NCBI GenBank assembly: GCA_002070965.1
Contig: MWEH01000137.1
Span: 1 to 39,139 of the forward strand
DNA length: 39,139 bases
Direction of reading: 5' to 3'
Origin: Firmicutes bacterium ADurb.Bin080
GTDB taxonomy: Bacteria > Bacillota > Clostridia > Christensenellales > DTU072
Shown: positions 1-9,134 of the stretch, piece after piece
How positions within the stretch are numbered: position 1 is the stretch's first letter
Layout of the letters: the number at the start of each line of letters is the position of its first letter
The notes under the pieces: generated by a model
Seen by the model: only the letters and a program-made list of their open reading frames with translations
The model's database searches: none
What the model was told of the DNA's origin: nothing
Position numbers and translations under genes: made by a program

Positions 1-8
1 TCCTCCTA
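1..8 (-). promoter_or_regulatory. Shine-Dalgarno of a gene running off the left edge
   Basis: Read on the minus strand, the first bases give TAGGAGGA, a near-perfect ribosome binding site. A start codon would lie just outside the window. This suggests a minus-strand gene diverging from the gene at 137, so that bases 9-136 form a shared divergent intergenic region. The coding sequence itself is not visible, so the gene is inferred only. Confidence 0.5.
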
Positions 9-60
9 ATTACTTCCCTCTCTAACTCCCTTTCCTCTTTATGCAATTGTGTAACAAATG

Positions 61-92
61 TATTGTAATCCTACAATAATTTTTTTTAATAT
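61..92 (+). promoter_or_regulatory. Inverted repeat and possible promoter in the divergent intergenic region
   Basis: TATTGTA (61-67) and TACAATA (72-78) form a perfect inverted repeat with a four-base centre, followed by a run of T. It could be a regulator operator or a weak AT-rich terminator. It also overlaps a possible promoter, TTGTAA (63-68), 18 bases, TAATAT (87-92). The roles cannot be separated from sequence alone. Confidence 0.35.
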
Positions 93-136
93 AAAGGATG
101 TTTTACTTGAATTTGTTACTGTGATAGAATTAAACA

Positions 137-574
137 ATGAAAATTATATTTTATACGTTTTACTATTTAATTCAATTCACTTGGGGGATCTTACAAAACC
201 TAATTGGTTTGGTATATTTCTTATGGACTAAAAAAAATCGACTTGAGTTTTACAACGGGGCTTTAGTTGGATTTCATAAGCATAATTGGGGAGGAATATC
301 ACTAGGAATATTCATTATTATAAATGGTGCCAAAGATAATCAGTGGATAAGAAACACCATGATACATGAATATGGCCACACCATACAATCTCTAATCTTA
401 GGGCCGCTATATTTATTAATTATCGGATTACCATCCTTTATATGGTGCAATTCAAAGAAATTTATAAATTATAGAAAAGAAAAAGGAATTTCATATTTTT
501 CGTTTTATCCTGAAAGATGGGCAAATTATCTTGGACAAATTATTTCTAAGCAAAAGATTATTGAATCAGAATGA
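137..574 (+). CDS. Small membrane protein with HEXXH metallopeptidase-like motif
   Basis: This is a 145-residue protein of unknown function. It has a hydrophobic N-terminal segment (about residues 5-30), a second hydrophobic stretch (about 86-103) and the motif HEYGH at 77-81, which fits the HEXXH zinc signature. A glutamate in PERWAN (E126) is a plausible third ligand. Activity is not established, and the chain is short for a protease. The ATG at 137 is preceded in frame by a TAA at 131, so it is the earliest start, yet there is no Shine-Dalgarno. A TTTACT-17-TAGAAT promoter ending at 130 would give a nearly leaderless mRNA. The gene overlaps the downstream transporter start by four bases (ATGA), which implies translational coupling. 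It may be an accessory factor for the transporter; that is inference. Confidence 0.7.
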   Translation: MKIIFYTFYYLIQFTWGILQNLIGLVYFLWTKKNRLEFYNGALVGFHKHNWGGISLGIFIIINGAKDNQWIRNTMIHEYGHTIQSLILGPLYLLIIGLPSFIWCNSKKFINYRKEKGISYFSFYPERWANYLGQIISKQKIIESE

Positions 575-2079
575 TGAAAGAAAAAGTTCTAAATAAAGTT
601 AAAAAAGCATGGGATTTATCCGCATATTCATTTGCGGATATGTTAGGTGGAGGCGTCGGACAAGTAATTTCTTTATATTATTTATCCTTTTTATTATACG
701 TTGCAGGCCTAACTCCTATCATGGCTGGGATTGTTACGGGTATCGGGAAAATATGGGATGGAATTATTGATCCATTTATTGGAGTAATAGTAGACAAAAC
801 TAATCATAAAATCGGAAGATCAAAATTTTGGATGTTAATTTCCGTTATCCCAGTATTCATTTTTTACTTTATGCTTTGGTATTCCTTTGGAATAACAAAT
901 ATTAATGAAAAGTTTATTTATTATATTTTTGCATATATATTATGGACTACTGCATTTTCGCTTGCAATTATTCCCTACGAATCTCTTCTTCCAAGAATGG
1001 TTTCAGGATATAATGAAAGAACTAACTACTCTTCTGTAAGAATGATATTTTCTGGAATATCTTGTGTTGTATCAACTTACTTGTATGAATTGCTCATCCC
1101 TGTGACTCGTGATAATCCACTTTCGTCTAATTTTACTTCAAATTTTGCTATTTTAGGGGTAGTATTGGGCGTTTTTTTTGCAGTTCCAGTATTAATTACT
1201 GCTCTAGGGACTAAAGAAACTATCAACGATGTTTCTGATAAAAACATTTCTATTAAATACATATTTTCACAATATAAAGAGGTTTTTCAGTCAAAAACAT
1301 ACAAAAAGTATTTTGCACTCGGGTTAGCTGGTACATTTGTCGGAAGCGCCATATCTGCAAGCATGGTTCTTTTTGTTTATTTAACTTATGGGAATATCCA
1401 AAATTATTTTTTAGGTTTCTCATTAGTCTTTTTAATCGTAAACATAAAAGGTGCTATAGAAATTATATTTTTTCTCCCAAATGTTTATATGATGAAAAAG
1501 AAAAATAAACACAGGCCATATTTAATAGACATACCCTTAATCATAGTTGCCTGCATTATTATTCTTTTTATTAACAGTAATACGCCTATATGGGTTTTAT
1601 TTATTGCTGTATGCTTTCTTGGCGCAGGTGTATCTTGTTTAGGGTTTGTCCCAATGACACTTCTTCCCGACTTATCAGATGTAGATGAATTAATCCATGG
1701 GAAAAGACGGGAAGGCGTTAATGCTGGGCTAACAACACTTGGGAAACAAGTAGTTAGTGGCTTGGCGATTACTTTGTATGGATTTGTTCTAGAGGGATTT
1801 GGATTAGACACATCAAGTGCATCCCCTGAAGCAGCGACTCAATCATCTATTTGGGCCATCAAAATCATGTATTGCGTCATTCCAACGATATTCGGGCTCA
1901 TAATGATACTAATTAGCAAAAATTACCCTTTAAACAAAAAAACACATGATATTATTAAAAATCTTATATCTCAAAAAAAATCGGGGCAGGATATTTTATT
2001 AACAGTTGAAGAAAAAATGGTCTGCGAAAAACTAACTGGCTTAAAATATGAAGATCTTTGGGTTAGCAAAAAGTCTTAA
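571..2079 (+). CDS. GPH-family sugar:cation symporter (MFS)
   Basis: This 502-residue polytopic membrane protein belongs to the glycoside-pentoside-hexuronide:cation symporter family (MelB/XynP/YicJ-like). The family signature is visible at about residues 60-83: GKIWDGIIDP followed by the D75-containing loop and the GR at 82-83. About twelve hydrophobic segments are present, with a hydrophilic C-terminal tail of about 50 residues as in other GPH proteins. The substrate cannot be read from the sequence; a glycoside or oligosaccharide taken up with Na+ or H+ is typical of the family. The start overlaps the preceding stop (ATGATG at 571-576) without its own strong ribosome binding site, so translation is probably coupled. 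Its stop overlaps the convergent relA stop by four bases, so the two transcripts must run into each other. Confidence 0.85.
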   Translation: MMKEKVLNKVKKAWDLSAYSFADMLGGGVGQVISLYYLSFLLYVAGLTPIMAGIVTGIGKIWDGIIDPFIGVIVDKTNHKIGRSKFWMLISVIPVFIFYFMLWYSFGITNINEKFIYYIFAYILWTTAFSLAIIPYESLLPRMVSGYNERTNYSSVRMIFSGISCVVSTYLYELLIPVTRDNPLSSNFTSNFAILGVVLGVFFAVPVLITALGTKETINDVSDKNISIKYIFSQYKEVFQSKTYKKYFALGLAGTFVGSAISASMVLFVYLTYGNIQNYFLGFSLVFLIVNIKGAIEIIFFLPNVYMMKKKNKHRPYLIDIPLIIVACIIILFINSNTPIWVLFIAVCFLGAGVSCLGFVPMTLLPDLSDVDELIHGKRREGVNAGLTTLGKQVVSGLAITLYGFVLEGFGLDTSSASPEAATQSSIWAIKIMYCVIPTIFGLIMILISKNYPLNKKTHDIIKNLISQKKSGQDILLTVEEKMVCEKLTGLKYEDLWVSKKS

Positions 2080-4238
2080 TAACCCCTTTTTACAGAAATA
2101 ACTTCAGGAAGCTCGCTTAGTTTTTTTATAATTAGTTCCAATTCAGCTATTTCTTTAATTTCTATGCCTAAACTTATTAAAGTCTTATCTTGTTGTTTCT
2201 TGTGAATTTCCAACGCGATAATAGATATCCCTCTTGCTGCTAACAACGGTATAAATGAATTAACTAAACCGGCTTTATCATAACACTCTAATTTTAAGTA
2301 AGCGGTAAATAGTGAGTTGTCTGTATTGGCCCATTTTGCGTCAAGAATCCTCTCAGGTTCCATATTTTTTGTATTTGGACAATCTGCCCGATGTATTGAT
2401 ATTCCTGTCCCTCTTGCTGCATATCCTATAATTAAATCTCCCGGTACAGGATTACAGCATCTACTTAGTTTGACTAAAAAACCATCGTATCCTTCAATAA
2501 GAACACTACTTGAACTCTTTCTATTGTTCTTATCTTGGTTTTGATTAATTTCATCAAGAGAAATAGGATTATTAATAGCCTGATATTTTTTATACTTATC
2601 AATTAATTTCGTTAAAAATTGATTAGCAGTAATTGAACCATAACCCACTGAGGCAAACATATCTTCTTGAGAGGAAATAGAATATCGTTCATATAAATTC
2701 TCAAGTGCTTCTTTAAGCGACATTAAATCAAAAAGGGAATACCCCCTTCTTTTTGCCTCTCTTTCAAGCATCTCGCGCCCAAGTTTGATATTATCTTCAA
2801 GAAGAATTTTTTTGAAAAAAGCCTTAATTCTTGATTTTGCTTGGGGTGTCTTAACAAACTTCAGCCAATCTCGACTAGGACCTTTAGAATTCTTCTGCGT
2901 TAATATTTCTACAACATCTCCTGTTACTAGGGTTGTGTTTAAAGGGACTAATTTGCCGTTTACTTTTGCGCCTATGCAATTATTACCTATTTCGCTATGT
3001 ATTCTGTAAGCATAATCCACAGGAGTAGAATCAATAGCTAAGTCAATGACATCACCTTTAGGAGTAAAAACGTAAATTTCATGAGGAGATACATTTGTTT
3101 TCAATGCTGCCATAAATTCTTTACTATCTTTTATTTCATTCTCTGATTCGACCATTTCTTGAATCCAACCAATTTTTTTATCAAAATCAGAAAATTTTTC
3201 GTTTGCTTTCCCTTCTTTATATTTCCAATGAGCAGCAACTCCGTATTCTGCAACTTTATTCATTTCAATAGTTCTAATTTGGATTTCAAATATTTGGCCA
3301 AAATCGCTCACAACAGTTGTATGTAAAGATTGATATTTATTGGGTTTAGGCATCCCAATATAATCTTTAAACCTTCCAGGAATAGGTTTCCATAAAGAAT
3401 GAATTATTCCTAATACTGTATAGCATTGACTTTCGGATTCAACTATTACACGTATCGCAATCAAATCATGAATTTGATCTAGGGATTTATTCTGATTAAT
3501 CATTTTCTTATAGATACTATAGTAATGTTTTGGACGGCCTTTAATTTCTGCCGGAATTTTTAAATTAACTAATTCTTTAGTTAATCTTTCTATTATGCGG
3601 TTGACAAAAATCATGTATTCTTTTCGTTTTATATCTAGTTGAGAAGATAATTCAGTAAATTCTGTTGGATAAAGTTGCTCAAAACATAGATCTTCAAGTT
3701 CAATTTTAATCTGTGAAAAACCTAGCCTGCTTGCAATAGGAGCATAGATATCTAATGTTTCTCTTGCGATTCTCTGTCTCTTTATTTCTGGCAATACTTT
3801 AAGAGTACGCATATTATGTAATCTATCAGCTAATTTAATAAAAATAACTCTTGAATCATTTGCAACAGACATAAATAATTTTCTATAATTTTCCGTCTGT
3901 TCTTCTTCTTTCGAATTGAATTTCATTTTTGAGAGCTTTGTTACACTTTCAACTAAATTAGCGATTTCTTCACCAAACTTTTTTCTCAAAAATTCATCAG
4001 TACAATCAGTATCTTCGATCACATCATGTAATAATGCGGCAGAAATACAAATGAAATCCATACCATAATCCAATAATATGCCAGCTGCCCCTATTGGGTG
4101 GGTAATATAATCCTCCCCAGATACTCTCTTTTGTCCTTTATGGCATTCCTTAGCAAATTCTAAAGCATAAAGAATCATTTGAAATTCTTCTGGAATAAAA
4201 CTGTCTTTACATTTGTTTAAAAACTCTTTTTCATTCAT
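2076..4238 (-). CDS. rel: Bifunctional (p)ppGpp synthetase/hydrolase (Rel)
   Basis: This 720-residue enzyme makes and degrades the stringent-response alarmone (p)ppGpp in the cytoplasm. Domains in order: an HD hydrolase domain with HDVIED at 71-76, a synthetase domain with the RFKD motif before YIGMPKPNKYQSLHT and with EIQIRT, then TGS, helical, a zinc-finger/RIS segment (RCCNPVPGD) and a C-terminal ACT domain. RFKD is the RXKD form found in bifunctional Rel proteins, as opposed to the EXDD of monofunctional RelA. Together with the intact HD box it predicts both activities. Length is normal for long RSH proteins. It starts five bases after recJ ends, so the two are co-transcribed. No terminator separates it from the convergent symporter gene. 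Confidence 0.96.
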   Translation of the reverse strand: MNEKEFLNKCKDSFIPEEFQMILYALEFAKECHKGQKRVSGEDYITHPIGAAGILLDYGMDFICISAALLHDVIEDTDCTDEFLRKKFGEEIANLVESVTKLSKMKFNSKEEEQTENYRKLFMSVANDSRVIFIKLADRLHNMRTLKVLPEIKRQRIARETLDIYAPIASRLGFSQIKIELEDLCFEQLYPTEFTELSSQLDIKRKEYMIFVNRIIERLTKELVNLKIPAEIKGRPKHYYSIYKKMINQNKSLDQIHDLIAIRVIVESESQCYTVLGIIHSLWKPIPGRFKDYIGMPKPNKYQSLHTTVVSDFGQIFEIQIRTIEMNKVAEYGVAAHWKYKEGKANEKFSDFDKKIGWIQEMVESENEIKDSKEFMAALKTNVSPHEIYVFTPKGDVIDLAIDSTPVDYAYRIHSEIGNNCIGAKVNGKLVPLNTTLVTGDVVEILTQKNSKGPSRDWLKFVKTPQAKSRIKAFFKKILLEDNIKLGREMLEREAKRRGYSLFDLMSLKEALENLYERYSISSQEDMFASVGYGSITANQFLTKLIDKYKKYQAINNPISLDEINQNQDKNNRKSSSSVLIEGYDGFLVKLSRCCNPVPGDLIIGYAARGTGISIHRADCPNTKNMEPERILDAKWANTDNSLFTAYLKLECYDKAGLVNSFIPLLAARGISIIALEIHKKQQDKTLISLGIEIKEIAELELIIKKLSELPEVISVKRGY

Positions 4239-4243
4239 TTTAA

Positions 4244-6544
4244 CTAGTCTTTCAACCTATTATATATTAATGATTCTTCCATCTTTTTAGAAGAATGGGA
4301 CAATGACCACTTGAGGGTGTTCTTATCAATATTTATATAACCTAATTCTAATAAAATTAGACAGCATAATTTAAACATAAGTATACTAATGGTTAATCCC
4401 TTAGAAACTAAATAAGAAAAAATATATTCTTCACTATGAGAATCAATTATTGTTGGCAAATAGCTACTAAGAAAGGAGTATGTCATATTTAGGTGGCTTT
4501 TGTTTAAATCAATACAATATTTATTTTGGAATAAATTAATGCTGGAAATAATAGTTATATTTGAATATTTATTTAATAAATAATCAACATATTTTTTAGG
4601 GGGATTGTCAAAGATAATAATCTCAGAAAAATATCTAAAACATTCATCCCTATTGGGAGAAAACAGTATTGTATTATAAGTATTGTTAGAATTTAATTTC
4701 ATGTATTTTAAAATATAATTAGGGTATTTTTCCATAGCTAATACCAAATTATTGTAATTCCAAACTAGAATAATTCTTCCAAAAAAATCATTGGGCATAA
4801 AAACATTTTTGAATATTTCCCCAGAATTTGGGGATATATATCTTACTAAATCGTTATAAACGAGTAAATTGTTTTCAAAATTATAAGATACTACCGATAT
4901 ATCAAAAATGTCACATGAAGCATATTCTCTATTTCTAAAACTATCCAAATTTATCGAAAACTTAACCAGTTTTTTTGTATCACTCTTGAGTAGATCTAAA
5001 TAATCAATTTTATTAAAACCAATAAACTTAACATTTCTTGATAATTCATATTTAATGTGAGGATATGAATTTATAGGTAAAAATTTCAACGCATCAACAA
5101 ATAATGAGAATAATGGTTTTCGATTATTCATACCATAAGGTTCTAAAAGAGAAAGTTCTTTTGCTAATTGTACACTGACATCTGATAAATCATTTAGAAT
5201 AAATTGGTTGTCTTGTCTATTCTTGAAGATTTCTGGCTTGAAATTTTGATTGATATATAAATCGCATGATTCTATAAAACTATTGATATTATTAAAATCT
5301 ATAGAAAGACCTGCAGCCATTTCATGCCCGCCATATTGTATCAAAAAGTGGGAATTTGCTTTAAGCATATCAAAAATATTAATACCTTTTATGCTTCTGC
5401 ACGACCCTTTTACACAATCATTAATTTTTGTTAACAATATTGTGGGTTTATTAAATTCTTCAGCAATTTTAGAGGCAGCTATTCCAACAACTCCTGCTTC
5501 CCAATTACCATTAAATAAAACTATTACCCTATGTGTTGATAAATCATAATCAATCAACATATTTCTCACATTATCAATTGTAGAAATGCATAGTTCTTGT
5601 CTATACTTATTTTCAGTTTCTAAGTCATAAATAATATGATTAATCTCAGTAAAATCTTTCGATATTAATAAATTAAAAGATTTTGAGGCAGAGGTAATTC
5701 TGCCGGAAGCATTTATTCTTGGCCCAATTTTATATGCAATATCTGAAGATTTTACGATAGTGTTCTTATCCGTTTTTCTCATCACAGAGTCAATAAGTGC
5801 ACTTAGCCCAGATTTCGAATTTTCATTATTTATTTTTTTTAATCCCAGAGAAACGATAATTCTATTATTCCCTAATAATGGGACTAAGTCTGACACAGTA
5901 GATACTGCGCATATATCAACATAATTCAATGCTTCTTTTTTTCCAAGCATCGCATAAATCAACATAAAAGCAACACCTGCGCCAGATAGTTCGTCATGTA
6001 CATTTTGTATTTTGGGATTAATACAAATACAGTCTGGCAGAACAGTCCCTGGTTCATGGTGATCGGTAATAATTACATCAATACCAAGTTTGTTTAAATA
6101 TTTGACTTCCTCTATTGATTGGATCCCACAATCAACAGTCAATATTAAGTCTGGGTGGCAAACATGCAACATCTTCTTAATTGACTCAGTCTTCAGCCCA
6201 TATCCATCTTCTTCTCTATTTGGTAAAAATACTTCGGGTATAACACCAGCTTTTTCAAAAGCTAAATACAAAATTGCCGCGGCCCCGACACCATCACAAT
6301 CATAATCACCATAGATTAAAATCTTAGAATTTTTTGAAAAATGTTCTTGAATCAGTAATACAGCTTCATTCATCCCTAATAATTCATATGGATCAGACAA
6401 ATTTTCTTCTGAAGGATATAAAAATGAGTTTATCTCATCAAAGGAAGAATATCCTCGTTCTAATAATATAGAAGCAGTAATCTTATTCAAAGAAAATTCT
6501 TTGCTAATGTTTTCAATTAAATGATTATTATCCATAAAATTCAT
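4244..6544 (-). CDS. recJ: Single-stranded-DNA-specific exonuclease RecJ
   Basis: This 766-residue 5'-3' exonuclease acts on single-stranded DNA in RecF-type recombination and mismatch or base-excision repair. The DHH phosphoesterase core has YGDYDCDGVGAAA (motif I) and ITDHHEPG (the DHH motif). The DHHA1 region has GNWEAGVVGIAASKIA, GSCRSIKGINIF and GGHEMAAGLS. The long C-terminal extension of about 200 residues is normal for Firmicutes RecJ. Two ATG codons lie at the start (residues 1 and 4). Neither has a Shine-Dalgarno, because the U-tract of the secF terminator ends two bases before the first ATG. relA follows after five bases. Confidence 0.93.
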   Translation of the reverse strand: MNFMDNNHLIENISKEFSLNKITASILLERGYSSFDEINSFLYPSEENLSDPYELLGMNEAVLLIQEHFSKNSKILIYGDYDCDGVGAAAILYLAFEKAGVIPEVFLPNREEDGYGLKTESIKKMLHVCHPDLILTVDCGIQSIEEVKYLNKLGIDVIITDHHEPGTVLPDCICINPKIQNVHDELSGAGVAFMLIYAMLGKKEALNYVDICAVSTVSDLVPLLGNNRIIVSLGLKKINNENSKSGLSALIDSVMRKTDKNTIVKSSDIAYKIGPRINASGRITSASKSFNLLISKDFTEINHIIYDLETENKYRQELCISTIDNVRNMLIDYDLSTHRVIVLFNGNWEAGVVGIAASKIAEEFNKPTILLTKINDCVKGSCRSIKGINIFDMLKANSHFLIQYGGHEMAAGLSIDFNNINSFIESCDLYINQNFKPEIFKNRQDNQFILNDLSDVSVQLAKELSLLEPYGMNNRKPLFSLFVDALKFLPINSYPHIKYELSRNVKFIGFNKIDYLDLLKSDTKKLVKFSINLDSFRNREYASCDIFDISVVSYNFENNLLVYNDLVRYISPNSGEIFKNVFMPNDFFGRIILVWNYNNLVLAMEKYPNYILKYMKLNSNNTYNTILFSPNRDECFRYFSEIIIFDNPPKKYVDYLLNKYSNITIISSINLFQNKYCIDLNKSHLNMTYSFLSSYLPTIIDSHSEEYIFSYLVSKGLTISILMFKLCCLILLELGYINIDKNTLKWSLSHSSKKMEESLIYNRLKD

Positions 6545-6546
6545 AT

Positions 6547-6569
6547 AAAAAAAGCCCGATTTCCGAGCT
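6547..6569 (-). terminator. Rho-independent terminator after secD-secF
   Basis: On the minus strand AGCTCG, loop GAAAT, CGGGCT form a six-pair stem (one G-U pair) followed by seven T. It lies 12 bases after the secF stop. It ends only two bases before the recJ ATG, so it also controls how much transcript reaches recJ-relA. Confidence 0.85.
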
Positions 6570-6581
6570 CATTTATTATTT

Positions 6582-7658
6582 TTATCTCTTCTGTGCCTTC
6601 AAAGCTTTCGCCTTTTTTATCTCATTTTTTTGTTTTGCTATCATTAATAAGCCCCATATGCTCGGTGCTAAAAATAACGATGAATACAACCCGGATAATA
6701 CTCCAAAAATAATCGGGAGGGCAAAATCAGATAGGGATTTAATGCCCATACAAGCCAATATACTTATTGTCAAAAGAGTTGTTACGCTAGTAAAAAGAGC
6801 TCGAGTCAAACACTGATTGACGGATGTATCGACTATTTCTCCAGGTATAAGCTTTAAATTTTGAGTACGAATAAGCTTAATATTGTCTCTGACTCTATCA
6901 AAAATCAGCAATGTATTATTGATTGAATACGCAACAATTGTAATTAATCCAGCTATTAAAGAACTATTAATCTGTATTCTGAAAATAATTACAAAAGATA
7001 ACATGATAATTATATCATTTATTTGCATGCTTAATGCTGCTATTCCACTGAATAAATCAAAGCGAATTGCTGTATAAATGAGCATCAAAAGCATCGCTAT
7101 TCCAACTGATAGAGCTGCTTTTTTTAACAAATCAGAACTAGCTGTGGCATTTATCATTTCTGCGTTAGCTTTTATTTGAATAGTTGGTCCATATTTTATG
7201 ATAAAAGCATCCTCAACCTGTTGCTCAACGGTATTGTTTATTGCAACCATTTCTTCAGCCATTTCCGATGTATTGTAATCAATAGCGATGTTATTATCTC
7301 CAATTACTGAGTTTTGATATCTGACAATAATTGCATCTGAGCCACTGTTTTGATCTGAAGCAGCGGACAATCCATTTTGGCCAAGAATAGATGCAATTAA
7401 TTCATAATTAGCCTCTCTATTATTACCTTGCATTTCAGCCCCGTTCATCTCTACTGTCAAAACTGAACCACCTTTGAAGTCAATCCCAATATTTGCAAAT
7501 CCATCATATCTATTTCCGATTTGGCTATAAATAGTGCCACAGACTAACCCTACAAAAATTATAGCTAAAGGAAGAATAAACCAATATCCTGAATTCTTAA
7601 AAATTGAAAGTTTATGTTTTGTCCCAGTCAGGTTGATCAAACTATTTTGTTTTTTCAT
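6582..7658 (-). CDS. secF: Protein translocase subunit SecF
   Basis: This is a 358-residue membrane subunit of the SecDF complex, which uses the proton gradient to assist protein export through SecYEG. It has the periplasmic-domain signature GIDFKGGSVLTV and the transmembrane motif YSINNTLLIFDRVRDN (commonly YSINDT, so the usual Asp is Asn here). Six hydrophobic segments and a lysine-rich tail are present. The chosen ATG at 7658 has AAGGAGG at optimal distance; an in-frame ATG at 7697 has none and lies within secD. The start overlaps the secD end by 17 bases. A terminator follows. Confidence 0.95.
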   Translation of the reverse strand: MKKQNSLINLTGTKHKLSIFKNSGYWFILPLAIIFVGLVCGTIYSQIGNRYDGFANIGIDFKGGSVLTVEMNGAEMQGNNREANYELIASILGQNGLSAASDQNSGSDAIIVRYQNSVIGDNNIAIDYNTSEMAEEMVAINNTVEQQVEDAFIIKYGPTIQIKANAEMINATASSDLLKKAALSVGIAMLLMLIYTAIRFDLFSGIAALSMQINDIIIMLSFVIIFRIQINSSLIAGLITIVAYSINNTLLIFDRVRDNIKLIRTQNLKLIPGEIVDTSVNQCLTRALFTSVTTLLTISILACMGIKSLSDFALPIIFGVLSGLYSSLFLAPSIWGLLMIAKQKNEIKKAKALKAQKR

Positions 7659-8994
7659 TGTTAGCCTCCTTAAAAGATAAAGCATAAAACTTCTCACTTT
7701 CGCTATTAAAGGACAGCAAAATATTTAGTAACAATTTTGTAATAATAATTGCAGTAAACATCGAGAGAATAATTCCTATAAGCAACGTGATACCAAAACT
7801 TTTTATTGAAGTTGCTCCAAAAATAATCATAACTATTGATCCAAGTATCGTTGTTACATTCCCATCAATAATTGCAGGCAAACCTTTTGAAAACCCTTTT
7901 TGTATTGAGGATGAAATGCCCTTTCCTAATCCTCCCATCCTTTTTTCTTCTTTAACTCTTTCAAAAATAATCACATTCGCATCAACAGCCATTCCAATAC
8001 TTAGAATTATTCCTGCAATTGAAGGTAATGTAAGCTGGACCCAGGGAATCAAAGCAAGTAAATACATAAGTATTATCGTGTATATAAAAAGCGCAATAGT
8101 TGCTGCTATGCCCATTCCCCTGTAGTATATAATTAAAAAAATCATGATTATGAATAAACCTATTGCTCCAGCGATGATGCTATACAAAAGAGCATTTTGT
8201 CCCAAAGTTGGAGAAATAGATGCCGTGGATATTGGGGATAATTTTACAGCAAAAGTTCCGGCATTAATCTTTGTAGCCATGTCATTTGCTGTTTGATATG
8301 TGTAGTTACCTTGTATTATTGCATTACCATCCGATATAACGGAATTTACAGTTGGAGCCATAACCTCTTCACCGTTTATATTGATACTGATTGTCTTTCC
8401 AACGTTTGCTTCAGTGGCTTTAGCAAAAGCTTCCGTTCCAAGTTGATTAAACTTAAGGCTTATTACATATTGTCCCTCATACAGCATAGCTGTTGCTCTT
8501 TCAAGATGTTCACCACCTTTTATAACTACAGTTCCAGAAGAATCTTTAAATTCAAGAACCGCAGGTTCTCCAAGTAAAGAAATAAGATGCTCTGTATCCT
8601 CAATCGAAGGAACTTCAACTCTGATTTGGTTTCTTCCCTGTTTGGTTACTGTTGCCTCAGTGTATCCTTCATTAAAGAGTAAAGATTGAAGATTTGACAT
8701 TGTACCTTCAAGCGCACTTTCCGTTTCCTCCTCTGATTCAAAAACTGAAATGTCTGCTTCATAAACCGCATACATTCCGCCTTCAACATCAAGGCCAAGC
8801 TTTATTGCTTTTGATACCCAAAAGAAATCATAATTTGTATTGCTAATATTAAACGAATCTTTTCCATTTAGAGGAAAGACAAATACCGCCAAAGTAGCAA
8901 CAAAAATAAAAATAGCTACTGACAGTATTATGGCTGTTTTTTTGGAAAAAACATGCCATTCTTTCACTTGTTTTTCTGAGCTTTTATTTTGCAC
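7642..8994 (-). CDS. secD: Protein translocase subunit SecD
   Basis: This 450-residue membrane protein is the partner of SecF in the SecDF export motor. It has an N-terminal membrane anchor (about 22-42), the conserved LGLDVEGGMY motif, an extracytoplasmic P1-like domain and a C-terminal block of membrane segments with GMAVDANVIIFERVKEE. It starts with GTG at 8994, supported by GGAGG a few bases upstream. It has its own strong promoter (9025-9053) downstream of scfB. The adjacency of scfAB and secDF is characteristic of Clostridia. Confidence 0.96.
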   Translation of the reverse strand: MQNKSSEKQVKEWHVFSKKTAIILSVAIFIFVATLAVFVFPLNGKDSFNISNTNYDFFWVSKAIKLGLDVEGGMYAVYEADISVFESEEETESALEGTMSNLQSLLFNEGYTEATVTKQGRNQIRVEVPSIEDTEHLISLLGEPAVLEFKDSSGTVVIKGGEHLERATAMLYEGQYVISLKFNQLGTEAFAKATEANVGKTISININGEEVMAPTVNSVISDGNAIIQGNYTYQTANDMATKINAGTFAVKLSPISTASISPTLGQNALLYSIIAGAIGLFIIMIFLIIYYRGMGIAATIALFIYTIILMYLLALIPWVQLTLPSIAGIILSIGMAVDANVIIFERVKEEKRMGGLGKGISSSIQKGFSKGLPAIIDGNVTTILGSIVMIIFGATSIKSFGITLLIGIILSMFTAIIITKLLLNILLSFNSESEKFYALSFKEANNEKTK

Positions 8995-9024
8995 GATAAA
9001 TGCCTCCGCTTGTTAATCTTATAA

Positions 9025-9053
9025 ATTATATAGGTAATGAGATTTTTAGTCAA
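9025..9053 (-). promoter_or_regulatory. Sigma-A-type promoter of secD-secF
   Basis: TTGACT (9048-9053), a 17-base spacer and TATAAT (9025-9030) on the minus strand, about 30 bases before the secD GTG. It is a near-consensus match, so secDF can be expressed independently of scfAB. Confidence 0.8.
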
Positions 9054-9134
9054 ATAATATGTTTATTGGGTATCACTATTTCTTATAAATATATCATAGA
9101 AAAATTCTCTTTAATGAGTTTCTTGTCACTAATA

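Noticed and set aside
1485..1811. Minus-strand ORF inside the symporter gene
   Set aside because: It is a shadow of the membrane-segment codons on the other strand, with a low-complexity product.
9090..9115. Weak CTC-ATTAAA-GAG hairpin after scfB as a terminator
   Set aside because: A three-pair core is too weak to call with any confidence.
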